From the NCBI GenBank assembly GCA_003577305.1, contig QEVL01000013.1, forward strand, positions 1-60,937: a stretch of 60,937 nt of DNA, given 5' to 3'. The notes beneath the pieces are model-generated. The model searched no databases and was not told where the DNA came from. It worked only from the letters and a program-made list of their open reading frames with translations. Shown here in pieces: positions 7,494 through 15,918 of the stretch. This DNA comes from Burkholderiales bacterium (lineage in GTDB: Bacteria > Pseudomonadota > Gammaproteobacteria > Burkholderiales > Burkholderiaceae_E). Numbering within the stretch: position 1 is the first letter of the stretch; the number at the start of each line of letters is the position of its first letter. A program made the translations under genes and the position numbers.

Positions 7494-9854
7494 ATGAACT
7501 TCAGACAGTTCCTTCGTGTCCTGCGTGCGCGTTCTTTGCTGGTCGGGGCCGTTTTCGGCGCGGTGATCGCGTTGGTGACTATCACGTCTCTGGTGATGAC
7601 GCCGCGGTATACCGCGACCGCGCAGATGCTCATCGATGTCAAGACGCCAGATCCGATCGCTGGCCAGGTTCTGCCGGCTCATTTGCTGAATTCCTACATC
7701 GCGACCCAGGTCGAGCTGATGACCAGCGAGAAGGTCGCGCTGCGGGTGGTCGACAACCTTGGGTTCGCCGATCGGCCCGACTGGGTGAACCGGCTGGCTG
7801 ACCAGGCGGATGCTAATTCCTCTCCCGAGGCGATTCGTCTGGGGCTCGCGCGACTGTTGCTCAAGGATCTGAAGGTTCGACCCTCCAAGGATACCAATCT
7901 GTTGGTAGTGTCCTACGCGTCGCACGATCGCAGTTCGGTAGCGGCGGTGGCCAACGAGTTCGTTCGAGCGTACACCGACACGATCGTAGAGATGCGCATC
8001 CAGCCGGCACGCCAGACGCGTCAGTTTTTCGCCGAGCAGTCGAAGCAGGTTCGCGAGGAGCTCGCTCGGGCCCAGGCAAAATTGAGCGAATTCCGTCGCA
8101 GCAAGGGCATCGCGACGACCGACGAAAAAGACGACGTCGACAACATGCGGCTGCAGGAGTTGTCGGCGCAGCTCACCGCGATTCAGGCCGCGCGGATCGA
8201 GGCCAGCCGCAAGCACGAAGCTGTCGCCGGTGGCCGTCGCACGGCCGACGTGCCCGAGGTGCTCGCCAATCCTCTCATTCAGTCGCTCAAGGGGCAGCTC
8301 GCCATAGCCGAGGCGCGACTGCGCGAGCGCTCGGCCGTGCTGGGCGAGGCGCACCCCGAGATCGCACGCATCCGCCGAGAGGTCGAGTCCCTGACCCAGC
8401 GACTTGGTGCCGAGACCGCCAATATCACCGGTAGCCTGGAGCGCAACTTCCAGATCAATTCGGCCCGCGAGGCCGAGATCCGCAATGCACTTGAGCGGCA
8501 GCGGGCGATTGTGCTGGCGAACAAGACTGCCCGCGAGCAGCTTGCGGTGATGCAGAAGGATGTCGACGCCGCGCAGCGCGCGTATGATGCGCTGATCACC
8601 CGCGTATCGCAGGCCTCGCTCGAAAGCCAGGCGACCCAGGCCAACGTGGCGCTCGTCTCGACCGCCACGATGCCGCTGCTACCGTCGTCGCCGAATATCC
8701 CGCTGAACCTGTCGATCGGCGTCGTCTTTGGTGCGCTGCTCGGCGTGTTCTCGGCGCTGCTCGCCGAGTCGCTGAACAGCAGGGTCCGCTTCGCCGAGGA
8801 CTTGGAGCGTGTGACCGGCTCGCTGGTCGTCGGCGAGCTGTCTGCCGTGCCGACCCACGTCGTCAGCCGGATTCCCCGGCTGACGGCAGGGCGCGCCAAT
8901 CCGGCGAAGCTTGGCGTAACGTCGGTCGCCCGGCCCGAACCTGCCATCGCGACACCGTCCTCCGGCGACGACTCGCCCACTGTCAAGCCCGACCTCACAC
9001 CGATCCACAAGGAGGATGAGGCGACGGTACCCGGCGCGCTGCTTGACGCCTGCCTGCTTTCGGCTGCCGAAGTCGAGGAGATCGCGTCGATAGCCGAGGA
9101 GCGGGGGGTGCGCTTCAGTGAGGTGGCCGTCTCGAGCGGCAAAGTCACGGCCGAGCAGCTGAGCCTCGCGCTCGCGGTGCGCACGAAGTTTTCGCTGCTC
9201 GATATGTCCAATAGCACCCTTGGCCGCGAGCTGGTGGCGGCGTTCGACGTGAACCATCCGTTCATGGACGATCTGCGGATGTTACGCATGCGAATCAAGG
9301 CGCGCCTCGCAGAGGGCGGAGAACACGGATCGCGTGTCGTAGCCGTGGTGAGCCATGGCGCCAAGGAAGGCAAGTCGTTCTCGGCTGCCAATCTCGCCGT
9401 TAGCTTCGCGCAGATGGGCGATCGCACGCTGCTGATCGACGCAGACATGCGCACCGGCCGGCAGCATCAGCTCTTCTCGTTGAACAACGATGTCGGGCTG
9501 TCGTCGGTGTTGGGCCTGTCTTGCAACCCGAAGGAAGCGCTGCAACGCGTCACCGGCCTTGGCGACCTGACAGTGATGACCGCCGGCCCCGAGGTGCCGA
9601 GTCCGACCGACTTGCTGGCGCGCAACACTACGGTGCACCTGATGCAGATGATGTCGAACACGTTCGACGTAGTCATCGTCGATACGCCGTCGGCCGACAT
9701 CAGGCCTGATGCATCGCTCGTGGTCGCAGCCGCACGGAACTTCATCGTGGTCGCGCGCCAGAACCGCTCGCTCACCGCAGCGCTCGAGAAGGTTACGCAG
9801 AGCATGAGCCAGCTTGGCGCGCGGATGCTCGGATCAGTGCTGGTCAAGGCCTGA
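7494..9854 (+). CDS. Fused EpsF-EpsG: polysaccharide chain-length determinant plus BY-kinase-type ATPase
   Basis: At 786 residues this joins two proteins that are usually separate in eps loci. Residues ~1-430 form the EpsF/Wzz part: membrane helix at ~15-37, a Wzz domain, a long coiled coil (~185-400), and a second helix at ~401-425 with the proline-rich approach PSSPNIPLNL. Residues ~515-580 resemble the small MshEN-like domain at the start of EpsG-type kinases. Residues ~590-786 are the cytoplasmic ATPase with Walker A (GAKEGKS, ~622), Walker A' (LLIDADMR, ~647) and Walker B (VVIVDTP, ~725). The protein should control polymer length and drive export with EpsE. The C-terminus (...LGSVLVKA) has no tyrosine cluster, so classical autophosphorylation there is unlikely. 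Confidence 0.88.
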   Translation: MNFRQFLRVLRARSLLVGAVFGAVIALVTITSLVMTPRYTATAQMLIDVKTPDPIAGQVLPAHLLNSYIATQVELMTSEKVALRVVDNLGFADRPDWVNRLADQADANSSPEAIRLGLARLLLKDLKVRPSKDTNLLVVSYASHDRSSVAAVANEFVRAYTDTIVEMRIQPARQTRQFFAEQSKQVREELARAQAKLSEFRRSKGIATTDEKDDVDNMRLQELSAQLTAIQAARIEASRKHEAVAGGRRTADVPEVLANPLIQSLKGQLAIAEARLRERSAVLGEAHPEIARIRREVESLTQRLGAETANITGSLERNFQINSAREAEIRNALERQRAIVLANKTAREQLAVMQKDVDAAQRAYDALITRVSQASLESQATQANVALVSTATMPLLPSSPNIPLNLSIGVVFGALLGVFSALLAESLNSRVRFAEDLERVTGSLVVGELSAVPTHVVSRIPRLTAGRANPAKLGVTSVARPEPAIATPSSGDDSPTVKPDLTPIHKEDEATVPGALLDACLLSAAEVEEIASIAEERGVRFSEVAVSSGKVTAEQLSLALAVRTKFSLLDMSNSTLGRELVAAFDVNHPFMDDLRMLRMRIKARLAEGGEHGSRVVAVVSHGAKEGKSFSAANLAVSFAQMGDRTLLIDADMRTGRQHQLFSLNNDVGLSSVLGLSCNPKEALQRVTGLGDLTVMTAGPEVPSPTDLLARNTTVHLMQMMSNTFDVVIVDTPSADIRPDASLVVAAARNFIVVARQNRSLTAALEKVTQSMSQLGARMLGSVLVKA

Positions 9855-9858
9855 AGCC

Positions 9859-11385
9859 ATGTCGGAGCGCGGCGCGTCGGGCGGTATCGGCAGCCGCAGC
9901 ATCACGGCTGTGCTTTGGGGCACTGGGGCGACGATCGTCCGGATCGGCGTTCAGGTCGTCTCGCAGATTGTGCTGGTGCGACTCCTCGGACCCGATCAGT
10001 ACGGGTTGTTTGCCGCAGCGCTCGTCGTCGTCTTCTTCAGCGGCTTCTTCTCGGACATCGGGCTGTCGTACGGGCTCATCCAGCGCCAGATCATCGACGA
10101 GCGGGATATCCGCTTCGTCTTCACCTGGCAGATCGTTCTGGGCATCGCAGTCACGGCTGCCCTGTTCCTGTCGGCGCCGCTGTTCGCACGTTTGTTCAAC
10201 GAGGTGCGGCTCGAACCGATCCTGCGCTGGCTGTCGCTCACCTGTCTGATCAATGCCTGCGGTTCGACATCGAGCGCGCTGCTCAAGCGCGACTTGGACT
10301 ACAAGTGGCTGAACATCGGCACCTTGGTCAGCTATACGGTCGGCTTCTTCGTCATCGGTATCCCGCTCGCAATGGCCGGTGCAGCCGTCGGGGCATTGGT
10401 TGCGGCATTCCTTGTTCAGACGGCGCTCAGCCAGGTGATCTCGTACGCACGCAGCCGCCATCCAGTACGGCCGCTGTTCTGGTATCCGGCCGGCATCGAC
10501 GCGATCCGTTTCGGCGGCACGGTGCTGATCACGAACCTGTTGAACTGGGTGATGAGCAGCATAGACCGCGTCGTCATCGGCCGTACGTTCGCCATGACTG
10601 GCGTCGGCCTGTACTCGACCGTCTACAACCTGATCAACATGCCGGCGATGACCGCGATCGGGCTGGTTCAGTCGGTGCTGTATTCGGCAAGCACGCGAGT
10701 GCAGGACGACCGCGCGCGACTGCAAACCGGATTTCTAACGATGTTGTCGACGATGGCGGTGTTCGGCGGCGCGGTGTTCTGTGCGGTGGCCGCCGTCGCG
10801 CCGACGGTCGTGCTCGCGATCTACGGCGACAAGTGGACCGATGCGGCACCGCTTGCCGTGCCGCTCGCGCTCGCGATGCCGCTTTTTCTGACGATGGGTA
10901 TGGCGATTCCGGCGATGTGGGCCTCCGGCAACGCGAAGCTCGAGTTCCGACTGCAGGTGCCGATCGCCGCGGTCTGGGCGCTTTCAGTCGTGCTGTTGTC
11001 CCGGCTGGGTTCCCTCGAGCTGATGGCCTGGGGTGTCATGATGATGTTCCTGCTGCGTGCGGCAGTGATCGTGCGCGCGACATTGAAGTGCATCGGCCTG
11101 GAGGGGCGCGCTCTCGTTCGCCCGATCGCTGGTGGCGTGCTGGTGAGCGGCATCGTATCGCTGTGCGTCACAGTGGCCGACGTGCTCGCACGCCGACTGT
11201 TCGACGTGCCGGTCGCGTGGCTCGCGATCGACGCTGCCGCCGGTATCATCTCCCTCGCCGCGGCGTTGCGGATGTTTCGGCGGCAACTCGATCCACGGCT
11301 GATGGTGCTGCTGAGCAGGTTGTCGAATCGTCTGCCGCGGCGCTTCGCCGGCCCCATAGGCCGCTGGTGGGGGCCGCAGGTCTGA
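9859..11385 (+). CDS. Lipopolysaccharide/EPS repeat-unit flippase, Wzx type
   Basis: A 508-residue polytopic protein of the MOP/polysaccharide-transporter family, with 12 or more hydrophobic helices. Near the N-terminus it has the family-like stretch VSQIVLVRLLGPDQYGLFAAALVVV, followed by DIGLSYGLIQR. It should move undecaprenyl-linked repeat units across the inner membrane. ATG 9859 starts four bases after the copolymerase stop, so the two are probably translated together. A methionine 45 bases upstream is possible but lies inside the previous gene. Confidence 0.88.
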   Translation: MSERGASGGIGSRSITAVLWGTGATIVRIGVQVVSQIVLVRLLGPDQYGLFAAALVVVFFSGFFSDIGLSYGLIQRQIIDERDIRFVFTWQIVLGIAVTAALFLSAPLFARLFNEVRLEPILRWLSLTCLINACGSTSSALLKRDLDYKWLNIGTLVSYTVGFFVIGIPLAMAGAAVGALVAAFLVQTALSQVISYARSRHPVRPLFWYPAGIDAIRFGGTVLITNLLNWVMSSIDRVVIGRTFAMTGVGLYSTVYNLINMPAMTAIGLVQSVLYSASTRVQDDRARLQTGFLTMLSTMAVFGGAVFCAVAAVAPTVVLAIYGDKWTDAAPLAVPLALAMPLFLTMGMAIPAMWASGNAKLEFRLQVPIAAVWALSVVLLSRLGSLELMAWGVMMMFLLRAAVIVRATLKCIGLEGRALVRPIAGGVLVSGIVSLCVTVADVLARRLFDVPVAWLAIDAAAGIISLAAALRMFRRQLDPRLMVLLSRLSNRLPRRFAGPIGRWWGPQV

Positions 11386-11398
11386 AACGGAGACGGCG

Positions 11399-12868
11399 AT
11401 GGAGCTCCAGTTGAGCGTTCTGTCATCGACGCTGCAGCAGGCAGGCATGGTGCTTGCTGCGGCCATGGCATTGATCGTGGCGCTGGGGGTGGGCCTGCAC
11501 GCAGATCTGCGATTGAAGCACTGGTACGTGCCGTCGGTCGCGGGATTGCTGATCGCGGTTCCCGCGATTGGCGTAGTGCTCGAGCAGCGCGACGTCACGC
11601 AGGCGCTCGACTTCGTGGCGCAGGCCGAACCCCCGCCGGCGATGGTATGGTTCCTGCGGTTGTCGTCGGTCGTGCTGGTCGGCCTGTCAATTGTGCGGAT
11701 CACCTCACGTGTCGTGTCGCATGAGCGGATCGAACCAGGGCCGAGCGTGCTGATGGCCGCGTTCTTTGCGTACTTCGTCTGCAACTATCTGCTCAACGCG
11801 GCGTTCGGAAGCGTGCCGGCGCCGCCGATCGTGCCGTCGATCTACGCGGCGCTGGTGCTCGGAGCAGTCTACATGTCGCGCGATGCCGATCCGGTGCTCG
11901 TGCAGCGGTTCGGCAAACTCGCGCTTATGGCGGTGATGGCGGGCAGCCTCGCGCCGCTCCTATTCGATCCCGGCATGGTTCGACAGGTGGAGACTGCGGA
12001 GATCCGGATCCCAGGGGTAGCTTTCCGGCTCTTCGGCCTCGGATCCAACCCGAACAACATCGCGACGCTCGCGCTGGTGAATCTGCTGCTTGCGTTGCAT
12101 CAGCCATTTCGCAACAGGTTGCTCGAGGCCACCAACATCTCGATCACACTCGGCGTGCTGGTGCTCGCGCAATCGCAGACCTCATGGCTCGCGGCTCTGA
12201 TCGCAGTACCGGTGCTGTTGCTCGGACGCTCCGGTCTGAAACTGCTCGACAAGCGCACGCTAGTCGCGCTCTGCGTGCTGCTGATGGTAGCCGCCGTCGG
12301 CATCATGGGTCTGGCGCTGTTCACCGCGCACGGGCTGACTCTCAGCGACTTCGTCACCGGTGACCGCTACCGGGAAATCACTAGCCTGACGGGCAGAAGC
12401 GCGATCTGGCGTGCTGCGCTGCTCGAGTGGGAGGATAACCCGCTGTTCGGCTATGGCCCGACGATGTGGGATGGCGGTTATCGTGCGCGCATTGGTCTGT
12501 CGTTCGCATTCACCGCACACAATCAGTACCTGCAGTCGCTGGCGGTCGCGGGTGCGGTCGGGCTGTGCAGCACGCTCGCCTACCTGGCAGCGCTTGGCTG
12601 GTACTGCTTCATCGCGCCGCGGGCGGTTCGCGGTCTGGCGCTCGCGCTGTATTCTCAGATACTGATGCGTTCGATCACCGAGGTGCCGCTTGATATCGGC
12701 ACCCCGTTCGCGAACGAGTTCTTCTCTCACTTCCTGCTGCTCTTCATTCTCGTCACCGCTCATGCGGCCGCACGCGCGCCCTCGATCGGCGCAGTCGCCG
12801 GCATTGCCGGTAGTGCAGATGTGCGGCGGCGTCCCGACCTGCGCACATCAGCTGCGGTTCGAGGCTGA
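11399..12868 (+). CDS. O-antigen ligase/polymerase family protein (Wzy-like)
   Basis: The 489-residue integral membrane protein has about a dozen hydrophobic helices. Its Wzy_C-type periplasmic block near residues 325-380 reads GRSAIWRAALLEWEDNPLFG, then a conserved HNQYLQSLAVAG. The family polymerises flipped repeat units or ligates polymer. Following Wzx directly, with GGAGA upstream of ATG 11399, it is most likely the EPS polymerase. Polymerase and ligase cannot be told apart by sequence here. Confidence 0.85.
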   Translation: MELQLSVLSSTLQQAGMVLAAAMALIVALGVGLHADLRLKHWYVPSVAGLLIAVPAIGVVLEQRDVTQALDFVAQAEPPPAMVWFLRLSSVVLVGLSIVRITSRVVSHERIEPGPSVLMAAFFAYFVCNYLLNAAFGSVPAPPIVPSIYAALVLGAVYMSRDADPVLVQRFGKLALMAVMAGSLAPLLFDPGMVRQVETAEIRIPGVAFRLFGLGSNPNNIATLALVNLLLALHQPFRNRLLEATNISITLGVLVLAQSQTSWLAALIAVPVLLLGRSGLKLLDKRTLVALCVLLMVAAVGIMGLALFTAHGLTLSDFVTGDRYREITSLTGRSAIWRAALLEWEDNPLFGYGPTMWDGGYRARIGLSFAFTAHNQYLQSLAVAGAVGLCSTLAYLAALGWYCFIAPRAVRGLALALYSQILMRSITEVPLDIGTPFANEFFSHFLLLFILVTAHAAARAPSIGAVAGIAGSADVRRRPDLRTSAAVRG

Positions 12869-12885
12869 TTACCGGAGCAACCGAA

Positions 12886-13764
12886 GTGCCTCTCTGTCCG
12901 CCGTACTTCAGTCTGATTCTCGCTACCGTCGACCGTATTGACGAATTGGGACGTCTGCTCGACACACTCGAGCGCCAGACCGACCGAAGCTTCGAGCTGA
13001 TCGTCGTGGACCAAAACGCGGATGATCGCGTGGCGCCGTATGTGAAGCGCGCCACCGACGCGGATATCCCGACAACGCACGTGCGCAGCGCGCGCCGCGG
13101 GCTGTCGCACGCACGCAATCTGGGCCTCGGGCTGGCTAGGGGCGAGGTGGTCGCATTCCCGGACGACGACTGCTGGTACGAAGTCGACGTGCTCGCCCAG
13201 GCGCGCCTTCAACTCGAGGGCGCCGAGTGCGTCGACGGCGTCGTTGGCCGCTGGCACGAGGAAGACCCCGACCGGCAGCGCCTGCCGCACCGCCTGTCGT
13301 TCGAGACCTGGCATGCGCTGCGCGGTGGCGACGCGAGCTCGATCTGCCTGTTCCTGCGTCGTGCACTGGTCGAGCGCCTCGGCCGCTTTGACGACCGCCT
13401 CGGCGCCGGTGCGTACTGGGCCGCCGGCGAGGAGACCGATCTGGTGCTGCGTGCGCTACGCGACGGTGCCGTGCTGCGCTTCGTGCCAGAGATCGGTGTC
13501 CACCACGCGCGGGCGCTGCCGCCGTCGCGCTGGGATCAGCGCGCGTTCCGGGACACGCTGCGCCGCGCGCGCGGCACCGGCGCGATTTACGCGAAGCACC
13601 GGATGTCGGCCTGGGTCGTGCTGCGCGGGACGGTCTCACCGGTGATCAAGGGGTTGTGCTCGCGTAATCCGCTGGTGCGTGGCGTGCACGGCCTGTACGG
13701 CTCGGTGGGTCGCCTGTACGGCATGCTGTCATGGCGAAACCGCGATGACCGGGCGCGTGCGTGA
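12886..13764 (+). CDS. Family 2 glycosyltransferase
   Basis: The 292-residue cytosolic or membrane-associated GT-A enzyme starts with FSLILATVDR and continues with ELIVVDQNADD (nucleotide-binding Asp). The DxD-type metal site is FPDDDCWY and the catalytic-loop region is GEETDLVLRAL. The GTG start at 12886 has GGAG about 9 nt upstream and leaves a short gap after the polymerase gene. Its last 20 bases overlap the next gene. Donor and acceptor are unknown. Confidence 0.88.
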   Translation: MPLCPPYFSLILATVDRIDELGRLLDTLERQTDRSFELIVVDQNADDRVAPYVKRATDADIPTTHVRSARRGLSHARNLGLGLARGEVVAFPDDDCWYEVDVLAQARLQLEGAECVDGVVGRWHEEDPDRQRLPHRLSFETWHALRGGDASSICLFLRRALVERLGRFDDRLGAGAYWAAGEETDLVLRALRDGAVLRFVPEIGVHHARALPPSRWDQRAFRDTLRRARGTGAIYAKHRMSAWVVLRGTVSPVIKGLCSRNPLVRGVHGLYGSVGRLYGMLSWRNRDDRARA

Positions 13765-15013
13765 GCGCCGCGTGACCCGGGTTGGCGCTGTAATCGGGGT
13801 GCGGCGCACTGTGATTGCGGCTGCATGCGCGACCGTGCTTGCATCGGTAATTGCGTGCCGCGGTGAGCAGTCGGTTGGCCAGAAGGCGGTGACGCCGAAA
13901 TCGGGTAGGCCACTTGGCCCCACGCCGCTGCCCGTCGCCCATGAGGTGCCTATTGACGCGCCCGTGAAGGTGCCCGAGCGGTTCCTCGGCATGCACTCGC
14001 ACCGCTGGCCGGGTGGCAGTTCGCGTCCGCCGGCGATCCGCATCGGCACAGTCCGCAGCCTGAACTACGACCCGAAGGACAACGCGTTCGGCGTGCACTG
14101 GAGCGGGATCCACCTTGCGCCCGACCGTTTCGACTGGTCGGTGCTCGATCGGTGGGTCGATACGCACGCCGAAGCAGGCCGCGACCTGGTCTACACGATC
14201 TACGGGACGCCGGCCTGGGCCTCTACGCGTCCCGACAAACCGGACCCGTACGGCCTGAAGGGCGGCGCAAGTCGTCCCGCCGACTGGGGCGCCCTCGACC
14301 GCTTCGTGCGGGCGCTGGTAGGCCGCTACAATGGCCAAGGGTCTCGCCGGATCCGCTACGTCGAGGCATGGAACGAACCTGACTTCCCGTCCGACTACTG
14401 GCTCGACGGGCCGGCTGACCTCGCGCGGTTGATGCGCGTCGTGCATCAGGCTGCCAAGGCGGCCGATCCGGGCATCACCGTGGTCTGGCCGGGCTTCGTC
14501 AACTGGATCGACCGCAAGGAGACCGTGCCTCGTATCCACACGCTGTACCGCCGGTTCGCCGAGGCCGACGACGGCCAGGGTGGGCACGGCGCTGACTGGG
14601 GCGACGCAATCGCGTTCCACTATTACGCGACACGCGACGACGTCCGGCAATTCGTCGACCACCAGGAGAGCATGCTTGCAACCCGTACCGCGCTCGGCCG
14701 CACGCGTATGCCGATCGTGCTGACCGAAATCGGTTTCGATCAGAGCGTCGGCGACAAGGTCCCCACCGATAACAAGGTCGCACTGATCCGCCGCTGGATC
14801 GCGTTGTCAGCCGCCTACGGCAACGGTTTCATCGGCCTGTACTCGTACGAGAGCGACACGCACCTCGCCAACCCGCACGGCGACCCGCGGACCGCGGCCG
14901 CGATCGACGAAGTCGGGCGCCGGGTAGCCGGCGCGACGATCCGGCGCGCGGCGTTGCTGGCCGACGACAGCGTCTGGCTCGAGCTCGGCAGCGACGCGAC
15001 CGTCAGGATCTGA
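13745..15013 (+). CDS. PslG-like exopolysaccharide glycosidase, lipoprotein (GH39/clan A type)
   Basis: The 422-residue protein has a hydrophobic signal ending in a lipobox (VIAC, Cys38), so it should be membrane-anchored in the periplasm or outer membrane. The rest is a (beta/alpha)8 clan-A hydrolase resembling GH39 enzymes such as PslG. The acid/base glutamate is in VEAWNEPDFP (~residue 212) and the nucleophile in VLTEIGF (~residue 328). PslG-type enzymes cut the polymer made by their own locus, and this position at the end of the EPS operon fits such trimming. ATG 13745 overlaps the preceding gene by 20 nt. A GTG at 13799 would give a shorter and more normal signal peptide. Confidence 0.8.
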   Translation: MTGRVRERRVTRVGAVIGVRRTVIAAACATVLASVIACRGEQSVGQKAVTPKSGRPLGPTPLPVAHEVPIDAPVKVPERFLGMHSHRWPGGSSRPPAIRIGTVRSLNYDPKDNAFGVHWSGIHLAPDRFDWSVLDRWVDTHAEAGRDLVYTIYGTPAWASTRPDKPDPYGLKGGASRPADWGALDRFVRALVGRYNGQGSRRIRYVEAWNEPDFPSDYWLDGPADLARLMRVVHQAAKAADPGITVVWPGFVNWIDRKETVPRIHTLYRRFAEADDGQGGHGADWGDAIAFHYYATRDDVRQFVDHQESMLATRTALGRTRMPIVLTEIGFDQSVGDKVPTDNKVALIRRWIALSAAYGNGFIGLYSYESDTHLANPHGDPRTAAAIDEVGRRVAGATIRRAALLADDSVWLELGSDATVRI

Positions 15014-15083
15014 ACGGCGTGGGGCCCGCCGCCGCGACAGGCCGGAGCGCCGGTCCTGCCGAGGCGCCAGCTCCTCCGGACCG

Positions 15084-15908
15084 TCAGGTCGGCAGCCGAG
15101 GGCGGTAGAGCCCACCGAATTGCAGCAGGCGGCGTGCCACCCTCTTCAGCGAGCGTGGGCGCAGCTCGGGGTCCGCCGCGCCCCAGCGGACCTTGCGGCT
15201 GAAACGCTTCAGGTCGTCCCAGTTGTAAACCTCGACGCGACTCAGTAGCAGCGGGTCGTCACCGCGCCGCACTGCGCCGTCGGCGACGGTGGCCGCGGTT
15301 CGGTAGCCGGCTTCGCGGACCGCGTCGTACGCGTATTGGCGCACCCGCCCGAATGGATAGGCGAAGTGTTCGACCGCCGTGCCGAGCGTGTCCTCGAGCC
15401 GCGCGCGGCTGTCGGCCACCTCGCGGCGGATCGCATCGTTGTCCACGCGGGACAGGTCCACATGTGTGAGCGAATGGCTGCCTAGGGTCACGGCACTGTC
15501 GCGCAGCGCGCGCAGGTCGACCGCGTCGAGCAGCGTGCGGCGCGACCAGCCCGCCGCGTGCAGCCAGTCGTTGTCGGCACCGAGCAGTCCCGCGACGATG
15601 TACGCGGTCGCCGGCATGTCGAACTCGCGCAAGATTGGTAGCGCGGTCTCTCGCAGACAGCGGGTGCCGTCATCGAAGGTCACGCAGACCGCGTTTTGCG
15701 GCAGTCCGCCGCGGCCGTCGAGCCAGGCGGCGACGGTGTCCATGTTCACCGGCACGTGCCCGCTCTCGCGCAGCCAGCGCATCTGCTCGTGGAACCGCTC
15801 GGGCTCGCAGCACCACTGCCGCTCGGCCTCGGTAGCGGGCATCCCGATCACGTGGTACATCAGCACTACGCAGCGGCGGCCGCTGCGGTCAGCGGGTCCG
15901 GGTGTCAC
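15084..15908 (-). CDS. Polysaccharide deacetylase (NodB/CE4)
   Basis: The 274-residue protein has the CE4 motifs in order: TFDDGTRCLRE (catalytic and metal Asp), SHSLTHVDLS (two metal His) and FAYPFG (motif 3), and opens with VVLMYHVIG. It removes N-acetyl (or O-acetyl) groups from a polysaccharide. No signal peptide is visible, so action on a cytoplasmic or lipid-linked intermediate is possible. The first plausible start is GTG 15908, 10 bases past the stop of the upstream GT4 gene. It is the last gene of a four-gene minus-strand operon. Confidence 0.85.
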   Translation of the reverse strand: MTPGPADRSGRRCVVLMYHVIGMPATEAERQWCCEPERFHEQMRWLRESGHVPVNMDTVAAWLDGRGGLPQNAVCVTFDDGTRCLRETALPILREFDMPATAYIVAGLLGADNDWLHAAGWSRRTLLDAVDLRALRDSAVTLGSHSLTHVDLSRVDNDAIRREVADSRARLEDTLGTAVEHFAYPFGRVRQYAYDAVREAGYRTAATVADGAVRRGDDPLLLSRVEVYNWDDLKRFSRKVRWGAADPELRPRSLKRVARRLLQFGGLYRPRLPT

Positions 15909-15918
15909 GCGCAGGTGC

